Below are positions 15,868 through 23,267 of a DNA stretch of 24,698 nt, piece by piece. Below the pieces are notes generated by a model. That model saw only the letters and a list, made by a program, of their open reading frames with translations, was not told the origin of the DNA and searched no databases. Location: positions 1 through 24,698 of the forward strand of contig CAJYRE010000156.1 in the NCBI GenBank assembly GCA_913776675.1, given 5' to 3'. A program made the position numbers and the translations under genes. The stretch's first letter is position 1, and each line of letters starts with the position of its first letter. Source of the stretch: Rhizobiaceae bacterium (lineage in GTDB: Bacteria > Pseudomonadota > Alphaproteobacteria > Rhizobiales > Rhizobiaceae).

Positions 15868-16542
15868 TTACTGTAGCACCGTATCGGCATCACCGTAATC
15901 ACGGGCCAGATGGATTTCGGTAATGGCAATCAGCGTTTCTGCGCGGGTTTTTAAATCTTGTGCTTCCAGCAAAGCCTGTTTTTCAGCCGGCCCAAAAGGC
16001 GACATCATAGAGAGGGAATTGACCAGCGTCATATTGCTGGCGCGCTTCACACTGTCCCAATCCGCTTCCAGCTTGTTGGCATCGAGATAAGCCCGAAACA
16101 CATTCAGCAAGCGCGCACGATCAACGGTATTTTCTTCATCTCCTGCGGTCAGATCGCTGACGAAAGGCGAAATATGCACACAACGGAACGGATGGCTGGT
16201 TTTAACCTCTTCCATCACCCGGAAACGGCACACACCGCTGAGAGAGGCAATGTAGCGTCCATCACCTGTTTCCGCAAAGGAGGTTATACGACCAAGACAG
16301 CCCACACGTGCCAAGGCCGTGATGCCGGGGGAAATTTCAAAAGGTTCGTTCAAGGCGGGCTGAACCATGCCGATCAGTCGATTGCTGCGCAAGGCATGAT
16401 CAAACATTTCCAGATAGCGGGGTTCGAAAATATTGAGCGGAAGCTGTCCGCCCGGCAACAATAAAGCACCCGCAAGCGGAAAGACCGGAGCGGTCTCCGG
16501 CACATGGTCCGCTGTCAGATATCGCGCATTGCCAACCTGCAT
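15868..16542 (-). CDS. Lon N-terminal (substrate-binding) domain protein without ATPase or protease
   Basis: A 224-residue protein that contains only the Lon N domain: VFPLAGALLLPGGQLPLNIFEPRYLEM at the start, RIGMVQPAL-like and GCLGRI strands, then a helical C-terminal half. No AAA+ Walker motifs or Ser-Lys protease dyad are present. Stand-alone LonN proteins are common in proteobacteria and may bind substrates, but no function is settled. The SD AGGAG precedes ATG 16542. It is downstream of the CnoX-like gene (169 bp with a stem-loop) and just before the Trm112-like gene, a layout I recall as conserved in Rhizobiales. Confidence 0.9.
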   Translation of the reverse strand: MQVGNARYLTADHVPETAPVFPLAGALLLPGGQLPLNIFEPRYLEMFDHALRSNRLIGMVQPALNEPFEISPGITALARVGCLGRITSFAETGDGRYIASLSGVCRFRVMEEVKTSHPFRCVHISPFVSDLTAGDEENTVDRARLLNVFRAYLDANKLEADWDSVKRASNMTLVNSLSMMSPFGPAEKQALLEAQDLKTRAETLIAITEIHLARDYGDADTVLQ

Positions 16543-16646
16543 TATCGATCTCCTGCCAGGATGATGAAGGGCATCCTTATGTCATCATCTCTAATTTGGT
16601 GTAACCAGAGCGAATCTCAAGATCAGGATTGCAGAATGTGTTCACC

Positions 16647-16678
16647 GCCCACAACAATCATTTTTGATTGCGGTGGGC
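16647..16678. other. Stem-loop between cnoX-like and Lon-N-domain genes
   Basis: GCCCAC-aa-CAATCA-TTTT-TGATTG-cg-GTGGGC forms a two-part stem with a small symmetric internal loop. There is no T run on the minus strand, so it is more likely an mRNA processing or stability element, or a repeat, than a terminator. Confidence 0.5.
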
Positions 16679-16711
16679 AGTTCGCATTCCCACGCTTTCA
16701 GGAAATCTGCC

Positions 16712-17692
16712 TTAAGAGAACAAAATCGAAGACAGTTTCCGGCGGGCGTGAATGGTGGCCGGGTCTTTCGGACCCCAGACGTCAAACAATTCCAGCAACT
16801 GACGGCGCGCGCCATCATCTTCAAAGGTGCGATCCTTTTTCATGATCAGCAGCAGATGGTCGGCGGCTTCCTCGCGCTTGCCTTCGACATTGCGAATTTT
16901 TGCCAGTTTGATGCGGGCGGCATGATCATCCGGGTTGAGGGCCAGCTGATGTTCCAGCGCCACCGGATCGCCCAGCTTGCGGGCCTCTTCAATCTGCTCC
17001 AGCTTTTTGACAACGGCCTGAATTTCGGCCGCCTTGGCCATCTCTTCCGGCAGGTCGGTGATAATCTGGCTCACGCGCTCATGCTGATTGAGGGCGAGCA
17101 TGCAATCGGCAATGCCTGCAACAGCCTTGGGGTTTTCCGGGTCGGCCTGCATCACGGCAGCGAAAAGCTGGGCTGCGCCATCAAAATCGCCCTGATCGAA
17201 CAGGGTTTTGGCCTCTTCCAGAACGCTGGCAATCTCGGCAGCCTGATCGGCACCCGCATCGGGTCCGCCAAGCTTGTCAATAAACGCCTGCACCTGGCTT
17301 TCGGGCAAGGCCCCCATGAAGCCATCGGCCGGGCGGCCATTGACAAAGGCAACGACGGCGGGAATGGACTGAATGCCAAGCTGGCCCGCCACGGCGGGAT
17401 GCTCATCGATGTTCATCTTGACCAGCTTGACCTTGCCGCCCGCGGCATTGACGACCTTTTCAATCACCGGGGTCAATTGACGGCACGGACCGCACCATGG
17501 AGCCCAGAAATCCACCAGAACCGGCTGGTTGCGGGATTCTTCCAGCACGTCCTTGGCAAAGCTTTGGGTGGTGGTGTCCTTGATATAGCTGCCCGGTGCC
17601 GCTTTTGCCGCCGGAGCAGTCGCGCCAAATTGCGCCTGCGCCGTCATCTGCCCGCCGTAGGATCCGCCGTAAGGATTGCCGGTATTGCTCAT
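16712..17692 (-). CDS. cnoX: Thioredoxin-TPR co-chaperone (CnoX/YbbN-like)
   Basis: A 326-residue protein. A low-complexity Gly/Ala-rich start (1-35) leads to a thioredoxin domain with the active site WCGPC (66-70), SIPAVVAFVNGRP with the cis-Pro, and then tetratricopeptide-like helical repeats to the end (LFDQGDFDGAAQLFAAVMQA, RIKLAKIRNVEGKREEAADH). This is the layout of CnoX/YbbN, which protects substrates from oxidation and hands them to chaperones. Unlike E. coli CnoX (SxxC active site), both cysteines are present, so disulfide reductase activity is possible. SD GGGAG. It is upstream of the Lon-N-domain gene. Confidence 0.9.
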   Translation of the reverse strand: MSNTGNPYGGSYGGQMTAQAQFGATAPAAKAAPGSYIKDTTTQSFAKDVLEESRNQPVLVDFWAPWCGPCRQLTPVIEKVVNAAGGKVKLVKMNIDEHPAVAGQLGIQSIPAVVAFVNGRPADGFMGALPESQVQAFIDKLGGPDAGADQAAEIASVLEEAKTLFDQGDFDGAAQLFAAVMQADPENPKAVAGIADCMLALNQHERVSQIITDLPEEMAKAAEIQAVVKKLEQIEEARKLGDPVALEHQLALNPDDHAARIKLAKIRNVEGKREEAADHLLLIMKKDRTFEDDGARRQLLELFDVWGPKDPATIHARRKLSSILFS

Positions 17693-17770
17693 GATCGTCT
17701 CCCGCCGTGTATGCTGCGCCCTGGACGGGCATTTTATGGATTAAATCGCTTTTGTTGCTTAAATCGTATG

Positions 17771-18280
17771 TCAGGACGCAAGTTTCAAGACAAGCGGCTT
17801 ATGTCCGGTTGCTTCCATAAAGCGCAACAGATCATCGCGGCCAATCGAGGTTGTGGCGTCATTGGATAGCGGATGACAATTGATGATGTCTTCCTGCATC
17901 AAGCTTTCATCCAGCACAAAGGTCACGTTATGCCCGACATCGTTGATGGCACCGAATGCCGTGACGGAACCGGGCACAACCCCCAGATATTCCATCAGCT
18001 TTTCCGGCTTGCCAAACGACACCTTGCTGGCGGCACCAATGATGGTGTGAATGGTTTTCAAATCCACGCTGGCATGTTCTTCAACCGTCAGCAGAAAGAA
18101 TTGGTCCTTCTTGTCCTTGACGAACAGGTTCTTGGTGTGGCCACCGGGAATTTCATCGCGCAGCGACACCGATTCCGCCACGGTAAACACCGGTGGATGG
18201 CTCTTGGTGCTGTGTTGAATGCCAAGGCTGTCGAGAAAGGCAAACAGATCCGCAGCGGTTTTCGGGGCAATGTCGGTCAT
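17771..18280 (-). CDS. Prolyl-tRNA editing protein (ProX / YbaK-like deacylase)
   Basis: 169 residues from ATG 18278-18280 (SD AGGA, 5 nt spacer); the frame is open further upstream but the extension is not family-like. It fits the YbaK/ProRS-INS superfamily: FTVAESVSLRDEIPGGHTKNLFVKDKK with the substrate-binding Lys, VSFGKPEKLMEYLGVVPGSVTAFGAIND, and VTFVLDESLMQ. These free-standing domains hydrolyse mischarged Ala-tRNA(Pro), which matters because alphaproteobacterial ProRS often lacks its own insertion domain. Cytoplasmic. It is the first gene of the minus-strand run but 78 bp from the next, so it may be separate. Confidence 0.9.
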   Translation of the reverse strand: MTDIAPKTAADLFAFLDSLGIQHSTKSHPPVFTVAESVSLRDEIPGGHTKNLFVKDKKDQFFLLTVEEHASVDLKTIHTIIGAASKVSFGKPEKLMEYLGVVPGSVTAFGAINDVGHNVTFVLDESLMQEDIINCHPLSNDATTSIGRDDLLRFMEATGHKPLVLKLAS

Positions 18281-18445
18281 CGGTGTCCTGTATTCTGTTA
18301 TGATGAGCCGGTTTATCCGGCCATTTGTCCGCGTTTTACGCCTCCTGCCGGTCATTCGCAATTCAAAATAATCTTAAATTTCTTTTTGAAGACAAAGGCT
18401 TCTTTGAAACTCGGTGAAATTTCCAATCAAACTGTCATTTCCCTG

Positions 18446-18474
18446 TTGCATTCTAAAAGCAGTTGGGCGATATA
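18446..18474 (+). promoter_or_regulatory. Promoter of first tRNA-Gly
   Basis: TTGCAT (18446-18451), 17 bp, GATATA (18469-18474). The same arrangement recurs before the second copy, which supports it. The leader between start and tRNA is about 57 nt. Confidence 0.65.
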
Positions 18475-18537
18475 GCACCCGTCGCCGCAAGCGGTGACCC
18501 ACGGTTCAGCGAACTACCCCGGACCGGTGGATAATGA

Positions 18538-18612
18538 GCGGGTGTAGCTCAGGGGTAGAGCACAACCTTGCCAAGGTTGGGGTCGAGCGTTCGAATCGCT
18601 TCACCCGCTCCA
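18538..18612 (+). tRNA. tRNA-Gly(GCC), copy 1
   Basis: 75 nt with encoded CCA. Acceptor GCGGGTG pairs with CACCCGC; D-arm GCTCAGGGGTAGAGC; anticodon stem ACCTT/AAGGT with loop TTGCCAA, anticodon GCC; T-arm GAGCG/CGCTT-type with TTCGAAT. No terminator was recognised between it and copy 2. Confidence 0.97.
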
Positions 18613-18730
18613 AGTCTCTCAAAATTCTCTCTGTTAAATCTATGTGTGCATGCGGTCTTGTCGCTGATTGATGTTGCGTTTTGCTGTGTTCGCTTTGGAA
18701 AAAAGCGCGAAAAAATCCTTATTTTTCCTA

Positions 18731-18759
18731 TTGCATTCCAAAATAGTTTGGGCCATATA
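18731..18759 (+). promoter_or_regulatory. Promoter of second tRNA-Gly
   Basis: TTGCAT (18731-18736), 17 bp, CATATA (18754-18759), followed by CACCCGTCGCC and a GGTTCAGC-ACTACCCCGGACC leader nearly identical to copy 1. Confidence 0.65.
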
Positions 18760-18823
18760 GCACCCGTCGCCACACAGCAGCGGCCCACGGTTCAGCCAAC
18801 TACCCCGGACCGATGGATGATGA

Positions 18824-18898
18824 GCGGGTGTAGCTCAGGGGTAGAGCACAACCTTGCCAAGGTTGGGGTCGAGCGTTCGAATCGCTTCACCCGCTCCA
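18824..18898 (+). tRNA. tRNA-Gly(GCC), copy 2
   Basis: Identical in sequence to the tRNA at 18538-18612 over its full 75 nt. The duplication also includes about 90 bp of upstream promoter and leader (offset 285-286 bp). It is followed by a terminator. Confidence 0.97.
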
Positions 18899-18970
18899 AT
18901 TTTTCCAAAACGTTGAAATGAAATATTGCCTCGGCGCAGCGCTGTATTGTTTGGCAACTGCGTTTCAAGA

Positions 18971-18996
18971 TCAGCCCCAAAGAGGCTGACCTTTTT
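18971..18996 (+). terminator. Intrinsic terminator after tRNA-Gly genes
   Basis: TCAGCC (18971-18976) pairs with GGCTGA (18984-18989), loop CCAAAGA, followed by CCTTTTT. It lies between the tRNA genes and the convergent galM end. Confidence 0.8.
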
Positions 18997-19008
18997 GCAA
19001 ATCTCTTC

Positions 19009-20022
19009 TTACTCTTTCGAAAACAGGTAATCGGTTTCCTGTCGTAACACCTCGCCGGGCCGCAGCACCGCATTTGGAAAGCCGGATTGGTTGATGGCAT
19101 CGGGCCACACCTGCGTTTCAAGGCAAAAGCCTGAAAAAGCACCATATTTTCGGCCTTCAAGGCCGGGCACGGGCACATTCAAATAGACCCCGGCATAAAA
19201 TTGCACACCCGGCTCGGTGGTGCGCACTTCCATGGTGATGCCCGATTTCACGCTGCGGGCCAGCGCCACACTGCGCTTGGCAACGCGCTCAGAGGAGAGG
19301 CAGAAATTATGGTCGAAGGGCACTTGAGCGTCATTGGTATCCTGACGGCGAATGCTGCCCATGGTCCGGAAATCAAACGGCGTGTTGGTGACTGATTCTG
19401 GTTTGCCCAGCGGAATCAGCTTGTCATCGACAGGAAGATAGTGGTCGGCTGCAATCATTAACTCATGATCCAGAATATCGGGTGAGTCGTCGAGATTGAA
19501 ATAGGAGTGCTGGCAGACATTGACCGGCGTGGGGGCATCCGTCGTGCTTTCATAGACAACGGAAAGGGTGCCGCTCTCCTGCAAATGATAGGTGGTGCGG
19601 GTGGTGACATTGCCAGGATAACCGGCGCGTCCATCAGGATCGCAGATTTCCAGCACAACGCGGTCATTGTCCAGCTCGACAATCGACCAGTTGCTTTTGC
19701 CCATGCCGTCGCTGCCGCCATGCAGATGGGTCAGGCCACGTTCGTTGCACTCCAACTGAAAGGCTTGGCCATCCAGTTCAAACCGCCCGTTGGCGATCCG
19801 GTTGGCGCAACGGCCGGGTGTTGCGCCGAAATAGGGGGAGCGGATGGCGTAATCATCGAAGTTTTCAAAGCCCAAAACCAGCGGGGCCGCATAGCCCTCA
19901 AGCCGCAGGTCTTGAATGACCGCACCCCAGGTCAGAATGTTTGCGGTCAGTCCTCCGCCATGGATGGTAACTCTCTCAACGGTTTCGCCCTTGGCGGTGA
20001 CACCGAAATTCATGCGTTGCAT
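19009..20022 (-). CDS. galM: Aldose 1-epimerase (galactose mutarotase)
   Basis: 337 residues from ATG 20022 (SD GGGGGAGA, 4-5 nt); the frame continues to a TTG but without support. It interconverts alpha and beta anomers of aldoses. Conserved pieces are LTWGAVIQDLRL, FGATPGRCANRIANGRF (substrate-binding Arg), THLHGG with a catalytic-region His, NVCQHSYFNLD with the catalytic His, and GFCLETQVWPDAINQ with the catalytic Glu. No signal peptide, so probably cytoplasmic. It stands alone between a tRNA and a GNAT gene; no sugar operon is visible here. Confidence 0.93.
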   Translation of the reverse strand: MQRMNFGVTAKGETVERVTIHGGGLTANILTWGAVIQDLRLEGYAAPLVLGFENFDDYAIRSPYFGATPGRCANRIANGRFELDGQAFQLECNERGLTHLHGGSDGMGKSNWSIVELDNDRVVLEICDPDGRAGYPGNVTTRTTYHLQESGTLSVVYESTTDAPTPVNVCQHSYFNLDDSPDILDHELMIAADHYLPVDDKLIPLGKPESVTNTPFDFRTMGSIRRQDTNDAQVPFDHNFCLSSERVAKRSVALARSVKSGITMEVRTTEPGVQFYAGVYLNVPVPGLEGRKYGAFSGFCLETQVWPDAINQSGFPNAVLRPGEVLRQETDYLFSKE

Positions 20023-20051
20023 GCATTCTCCCCCACTGTTCAAACAATTGC

Positions 20052-20513
20052 TTACATTGGTTTTTGATAGATGATGAACGGCGTTTTGGTGGCCAGCCGA
20101 TCATAAAGCTGCCGGGCGGTGGCATTGAACTCTTGGGTCATCCAGTAGAGCTTGCCCGCATTGGCCTCTTTTGCTTTTGCATGCACGGCTTCAATCAGGG
20201 CGCGGCCAATGCCCTTGCCGCGTGCGTCTGCGTCGGCAAACAGATCCTGAAGATAGCAGACATTCTCCACATACCAGCAGGAGCGGTGAAATAGATAATG
20301 GGCCAGCCCGACCGGTTTGCCATCCACCAGTGCCAGAAGGCCCCGATACTCTGAAGGGTCGTCGCTCGTCAGCCGTGCGAAGGTCGTGGCATAGACCTCC
20401 TCCGGTAGTTCCGTTTCATAAAAGGTGAGATAGGCTTGCCAAAGCCTGCGCCATTCATGATCATCGCTCCGGGCCAGAGGTCTGATTTCAATCTCGGTCA
20501 TTGCAGCGGCCAT
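20052..20513 (-). CDS. GNAT-family N-acetyltransferase
   Basis: 153 residues from ATG 20513 (SD AAAGG, 8 nt), 4 bp after the metA stop, so translated from the metA transcript. The GNAT core is clear: IEIRPLARSDDHEWRRLW, YLQDLFADADARGKGIGRAL with the R-G-K-G-I-G-R acetyl-CoA loop, and LYWMTQEFNATARQLYDRLA. The closing YDRLATKTPFIIYQ resembles histone-acetyltransferase-like/polyamine-type members. The substrate is unknown. Sharing the metA transcript would put it under the SAM-II riboswitch. Confidence 0.9.
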   Translation of the reverse strand: MAAAMTEIEIRPLARSDDHEWRRLWQAYLTFYETELPEEVYATTFARLTSDDPSEYRGLLALVDGKPVGLAHYLFHRSCWYVENVCYLQDLFADADARGKGIGRALIEAVHAKAKEANAGKLYWMTQEFNATARQLYDRLATKTPFIIYQKPM

Positions 20514-20517
20514 AATA

Positions 20518-21441
20518 TCAACCTTTCTTGCCGATCTGATCCACATCATAGGGAGTGGTCTGGTAGATTTCGTTGATCCAGTTGCCAAACAGCAGATGCG
20601 CATGGCTGCGCCAGCGATTCTGCGGTGTCAACGTATCATCATTGTGCGGAAAGTAATCATGCGGCACACGGATGGGAATGCCCGCATTCACATCCCGGAA
20701 ATATTCATCGGCCAGCGAGGTCGAATCATATTCCACATGATTGAACATGTAGAGGCGATTGCCCTCGGATTCCTGCACAAGGCACACGCCCATCTCGTCG
20801 GATTCCATCAGAATATTGAGTCCCGGCACGGTTTCGATGTCCTTGCGGCGCACTTCCGTCCAGCGCGAAACTGGCACCTGAAAATCGTCGGAAAACCCGT
20901 TCAGATAAATGGAAGAGGGAGCCAGATTACGGTGGCGATAGACGCCAAAAGCCTTTTCCTTCAGCGGATGCTTCGGCACCTTATGGAAGTGGTAGATGGC
21001 GGCCATCGCCCCCCAGCAGACATTCATGGTGGAATGGACGTTGGTGGTTGTCCAATCCAGAATCTTGCAGAACTCATCCCAATAGGTGACATCTTCATAG
21101 GCCAGCGTCTCAACCGGCGCACCTGTGATGATGAAACCGTCAAACTTGCGGTCTTTGATCTCTTCCCAAGTGTTGTAGAAGGATACGAGATGCTCTTCCG
21201 AGGTGTTTTTGGCCTTGTGGCCACCAATCCGCACCAGCGTCAACTCGACCTGCAAGGGCGATGCCCCGATCAACCGGGCAAATTGCACCTCGGTCTTGAT
21301 CTTGTTGGGCATGAGATTGAGCAGCCCAATCTGCAACGGGCGTATATCCTGTCGGATCGCCGCCGTTTCCGCCATAACGCGCACACCCTCTTTCACGAGG
21401 GTTTCAAAGGCTGGAAGCGTATCGGGTATCTTGATTGGCAT
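20518..21441 (-). CDS. metA: Homoserine O-acetyltransferase (MetA type)
   Basis: 307 residues from ATG 21441 ([12 protein letters not shown]); a longer open frame to 21588 runs back into the leader RNA and is not coding. The catalytic Cys142 (MNVCWGA), His235 and Glu237 (FNHVEYD) are at their family positions. Residue 111 is Glu (GAPVETL), which in characterised MetA enzymes goes with acetyl-CoA and not succinyl-CoA; E. coli has Gly there. It activates homoserine for methionine synthesis. The gene is controlled by a SAM-II riboswitch (21547-21597) and probably by a hairpin at 21481-21515. A GNAT gene follows after 4 bp. Confidence 0.95.
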   Translation of the reverse strand: MPIKIPDTLPAFETLVKEGVRVMAETAAIRQDIRPLQIGLLNLMPNKIKTEVQFARLIGASPLQVELTLVRIGGHKAKNTSEEHLVSFYNTWEEIKDRKFDGFIITGAPVETLAYEDVTYWDEFCKILDWTTTNVHSTMNVCWGAMAAIYHFHKVPKHPLKEKAFGVYRHRNLAPSSIYLNGFSDDFQVPVSRWTEVRRKDIETVPGLNILMESDEMGVCLVQESEGNRLYMFNHVEYDSTSLADEYFRDVNAGIPIRVPHDYFPHNDDTLTPQNRWRSHAHLLFGNWINEIYQTTPYDVDQIGKKG

Positions 21442-21480
21442 GGTTCCCACTTTCCTGTCACCACGGATTTTCACCGCTTC

Positions 21481-21515
21481 AACAAAAACACCGGCGGCAT
21501 TGCCATTGCCAACGG
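21481..21515 (-). promoter_or_regulatory. Terminator-like hairpin in the metA leader (possible riboswitch expression platform)
   Basis: On the minus strand CCG-TT-GGCA-ATGGCAA-TGCC-GC-CGG (21491-21515) is followed by TGTTTTTGTT (21481-21490). It lies between the SAM-II aptamer and the metA start, where premature termination could act. The stem is short with mismatches, so the strength is uncertain. Confidence 0.45.
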
Positions 21516-21546
21516 CCTCGGAAAGTTTGGGCAACTCACCTCGGCC

Positions 21547-21597
21547 CTTTAGCAACTTATTTAACGTGGCTGCAAGCCGGCCGGCCAAATCACCACG
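21547..21597 (-). promoter_or_regulatory. SAM-II riboswitch
   Basis: On the minus strand: CGTGGTGATTTGG, a variable GCCGGCCGG, CTTGCAGCCACG, then TTAAATAAG and TTGCTAAAG. P1 CGTGG pairs with CCACG, and the conserved CTTGCAGCCAC, TTAAA and GCTAAA blocks of the SAM-II pseudoknot are present in order with correct spacing. This class is known upstream of metA in Alphaproteobacteria and lowers expression when S-adenosylmethionine is high. Confidence 0.93.
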
Positions 21598-21608
21598 ATT
21601 GAATGTGC

Positions 21609-21637
21609 TTCATACGCTCACAGATGTTGCGAATCAA
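21609..21637 (-). promoter_or_regulatory. metA promoter
   Basis: Reading the minus strand, TTGATT (21632-21637), 17 bp, TATGAA (21609-21614). Transcription would start near 21602, just before the SAM-II aptamer at 21597. Confidence 0.6.
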
Positions 21638-22107
21638 TGAAAAACCATTGGCGCATTCTGCGAGCCGTCTCTCGTTTGAATGCAGGGTTAAAATTTCAAT
21701 CACAAATAAAGCTTGTAAAATCCCGTAAATCTGCGAGTCTAAAGCTACATTCTGTTCTTGAATCCAGATGGGGCCGCCTTTTCCGGCAGAAAGTGTGTTG
21801 GCCCGGGATTTAAAAAAGTCTTTTGTTCGCTGCCATTGATCGATTCTGTCCTCTTCGGGGGCACGATAATCGTGATGTATACCCGGTCGTATCGTTTCGC
21901 GCCGTTTGACTGCAACTGCACCATGCTGAAGTCGAATCTGATGTCAGGAGGATGTATTCATGTGCGTTGTCCGGAATTGCAAGGATTAAAGCGATATTCT
22001 GTTCGGTTTGATCTGTGAAACCCTTCGTCCCTTCTGTTCGTGAAGATGATATTGATCCCACGTGATTTTCTGGTCGCGTAACAACACTGAGAGCAAAGGA
22101 AAAGTCC
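21638..22107. other. Long intergenic region, probable promoter and leader of the small basic protein gene
   Basis: About 470 bp with no convincing gene. An open frame at 21758-22018 (86 residues) has no SD and no family look. Visible details are CACGAT-A-ATCGTG at about 21871-21883, AGGAGGATG with an ATG at 21959 leading to a short frame, TTGACT near 21906 without a good -10, and the SD AAAGGAAAAG directly before 22108. A long 5' leader or a small RNA here is possible but not shown. Confidence 0.3.
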
Positions 22108-22248
22108 ATGGCTAAAGGTCAGCAGCGTTCGAACAAGGAAGTCAGAAAACCAAAGAAGGACAAGGAGAAAGGTGCGCCTGTGGCTGCATCGCCCTTTGCC
22201 GCGCAAATGAAGAATGCCAGCCCTTCCAAGGGCGGCAAGACATCCTAA
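22108..22248 (+). CDS. Small basic protein, 46 residues, upstream of rpsU
   Basis: Starts MAKGQQRSNKEVRKPKKDKE and ends KGGKTS; highly charged, Lys-rich and predicted disordered, with a short hydrophobic patch (AAQM). The SD AAAGGAAAAG is 5 nt upstream and the stop is 33 bp before rpsU, so it probably shares its transcript. I recall similar MAKGQ-type small proteins annotated as hypothetical in Rhizobiales; no function is known to me. Its basic nature and the link with rpsU fit an RNA- or ribosome-associated role, which is inference. Confidence 0.75.
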   Translation: MAKGQQRSNKEVRKPKKDKEKGAPVAASPFAAQMKNASPSKGGKTS

Positions 22249-22281
22249 CCACCCATTGTTGCAGCAACCAAAGGAGAAACT

Positions 22282-22530
22282 GTGCAGGTTTTAGTGAGAG
22301 ATAACAATGTTGAGCAGGCGCTGCGCGTCTTGAAAAAGAAGATGCAGCGTGAAGGCCTGTTCCGTGAAATGAAGGCCCGTTCGGCTTTTGAAAAGCCATC
22401 GGAAAAAAAGACGCGCGAAAAGGCTGAAGCTGTTCGTCGGAGCCGCAAGCTGGAGCGCAAGAAACTTCAGCGCGAGGGCCTTCTGCCTGCGCCGAAGAAG
22501 AAAGTTTTTGCTGGCTCGGCCAGCCGCTGA
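22282..22530 (+). CDS. rpsU: 30S ribosomal protein S21
   Basis: 82 residues from GTG 22282, with SD AAAGGAG 6 nt upstream. The body [20 protein letters not shown], then [16 protein letters not shown] and [13 protein letters not shown], is bS21, longer than the ~71-residue E. coli protein by a C-terminal tail ([14 protein letters not shown]), as in other alphaproteobacteria. S21 sits near the anti-SD on the 30S platform and influences initiation. An intrinsic terminator follows. Confidence 0.96.
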   Translation: MQVLVRDNNVEQALRVLKKKMQREGLFREMKARSAFEKPSEKKTREKAEAVRRSRKLERKKLQREGLLPAPKKKVFAGSASR

Positions 22531-22551
22531 TCAAACTTCGATGACCAAACA

Positions 22552-22585
22552 GGCGTTCCATGCTCTGGAACGCCTTTTGCTTTTT
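22552..22585 (+). terminator. Rho-independent terminator after rpsU
   Basis: GGCGTTCCA (22552-22560) pairs with TGGAACGCC (22566-22574), loop TGCTC, followed by TTTTGCTTTTT. Confidence 0.92.
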
Positions 22586-22610
22586 GCCCAACTAGGATAT
22601 GGGCAGAGCC

Positions 22611-23264
22611 ATGATCCAAACCACCTTCACCATCCTGCTTGGCGGAGCCTTGCAAGCGACAGAACGGCTCAAACACGCCGTAATGGGCAGCCGCGCCATT
22701 GCCGCCGATGGCGGCATGCGCCACGCAGCGCCGCTTGGTTTACTGCCGGAACTGTGGGTGGGCGATTTTGATAGTTCCAGCGATCTGGCTGTGGATGCGT
22801 TTCCTGATGTGCCGCGCCAACCCTATCCTGCGCAAAAGAATCTGACCGATGGTGAAATTGCCATTGAAGAGGCCTGCAATCGCGGTGCGCAGCATTTGAT
22901 TCTGGCGGGCGCTTTGGGTGGCGAGCGCTCTGACCATGCCCTGATGCATTTGCTGTTGTCAGTGGCGCTGGCCAAACAGGGTCTGGGCGTGCATCTGACC
23001 TCAGGTGTGGAAGAGGCATGGCCGCTTTTGCCCGGTAAGGCGCAGACCTTTGATCTGCCCAAAGGATCGCTGTTTTCCATTTTGGGCTTTTCGGCGCTGA
23101 ATGGCCTTTCCATCACCGGCGCGCGCTATCCGCTTCAAGGTTTTTCCCTGGCGTTTGGCTCGTCGCGCACCATTTCCAATGTGGCCGAGGGGCCCGTGAC
23201 CCTGTCGCTCGACAGCGGTGACGCCGTTCTCCTCGCCCGCCCCTATGATATGACCGGAGCGTAA
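22611..23264 (+). CDS. Thiamine diphosphokinase (thiamine pyrophosphokinase)
   Basis: 217 residues from ATG 22611 (MIQTTFTILLGG); ATG 22599 is a possible alternative with an SD too close. It transfers pyrophosphate from ATP to thiamine to make the cofactor ThDP. Visible family motifs are AIAADGGMRHA, WVGDFDSSS (acidic metal-binding loop), QKNLTDGEIAIEEA with the K-x-x-T-D-x-E motif, and a C-terminal beta-rich thiamine-binding domain ending in GSSRTISNVAEGPVTLSL. The ABC-F gene starts 3 bp later, so the two are co-transcribed. Confidence 0.92.
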   Translation: MIQTTFTILLGGALQATERLKHAVMGSRAIAADGGMRHAAPLGLLPELWVGDFDSSSDLAVDAFPDVPRQPYPAQKNLTDGEIAIEEACNRGAQHLILAGALGGERSDHALMHLLLSVALAKQGLGVHLTSGVEEAWPLLPGKAQTFDLPKGSLFSILGFSALNGLSITGARYPLQGFSLAFGSSRTISNVAEGPVTLSLDSGDAVLLARPYDMTGA

Positions 23265-23267
23265 CCC

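Noticed and set aside
16664..17869. 401-residue open frame antisense to the thioredoxin-TPR gene
   Set aside because: Shadow frame; extends across two real genes on the other strand.
20596..21552. 318-residue open frame antisense to metA, also crossing the leader
   Set aside because: Shadow of metA, which has all its catalytic residues; SAM-II riboswitch overlaps the end.
21758..22018. 86-residue open frame in the intergenic region before the small basic gene
   Set aside because: No SD, no domain, irregular composition; reported as non-coding.
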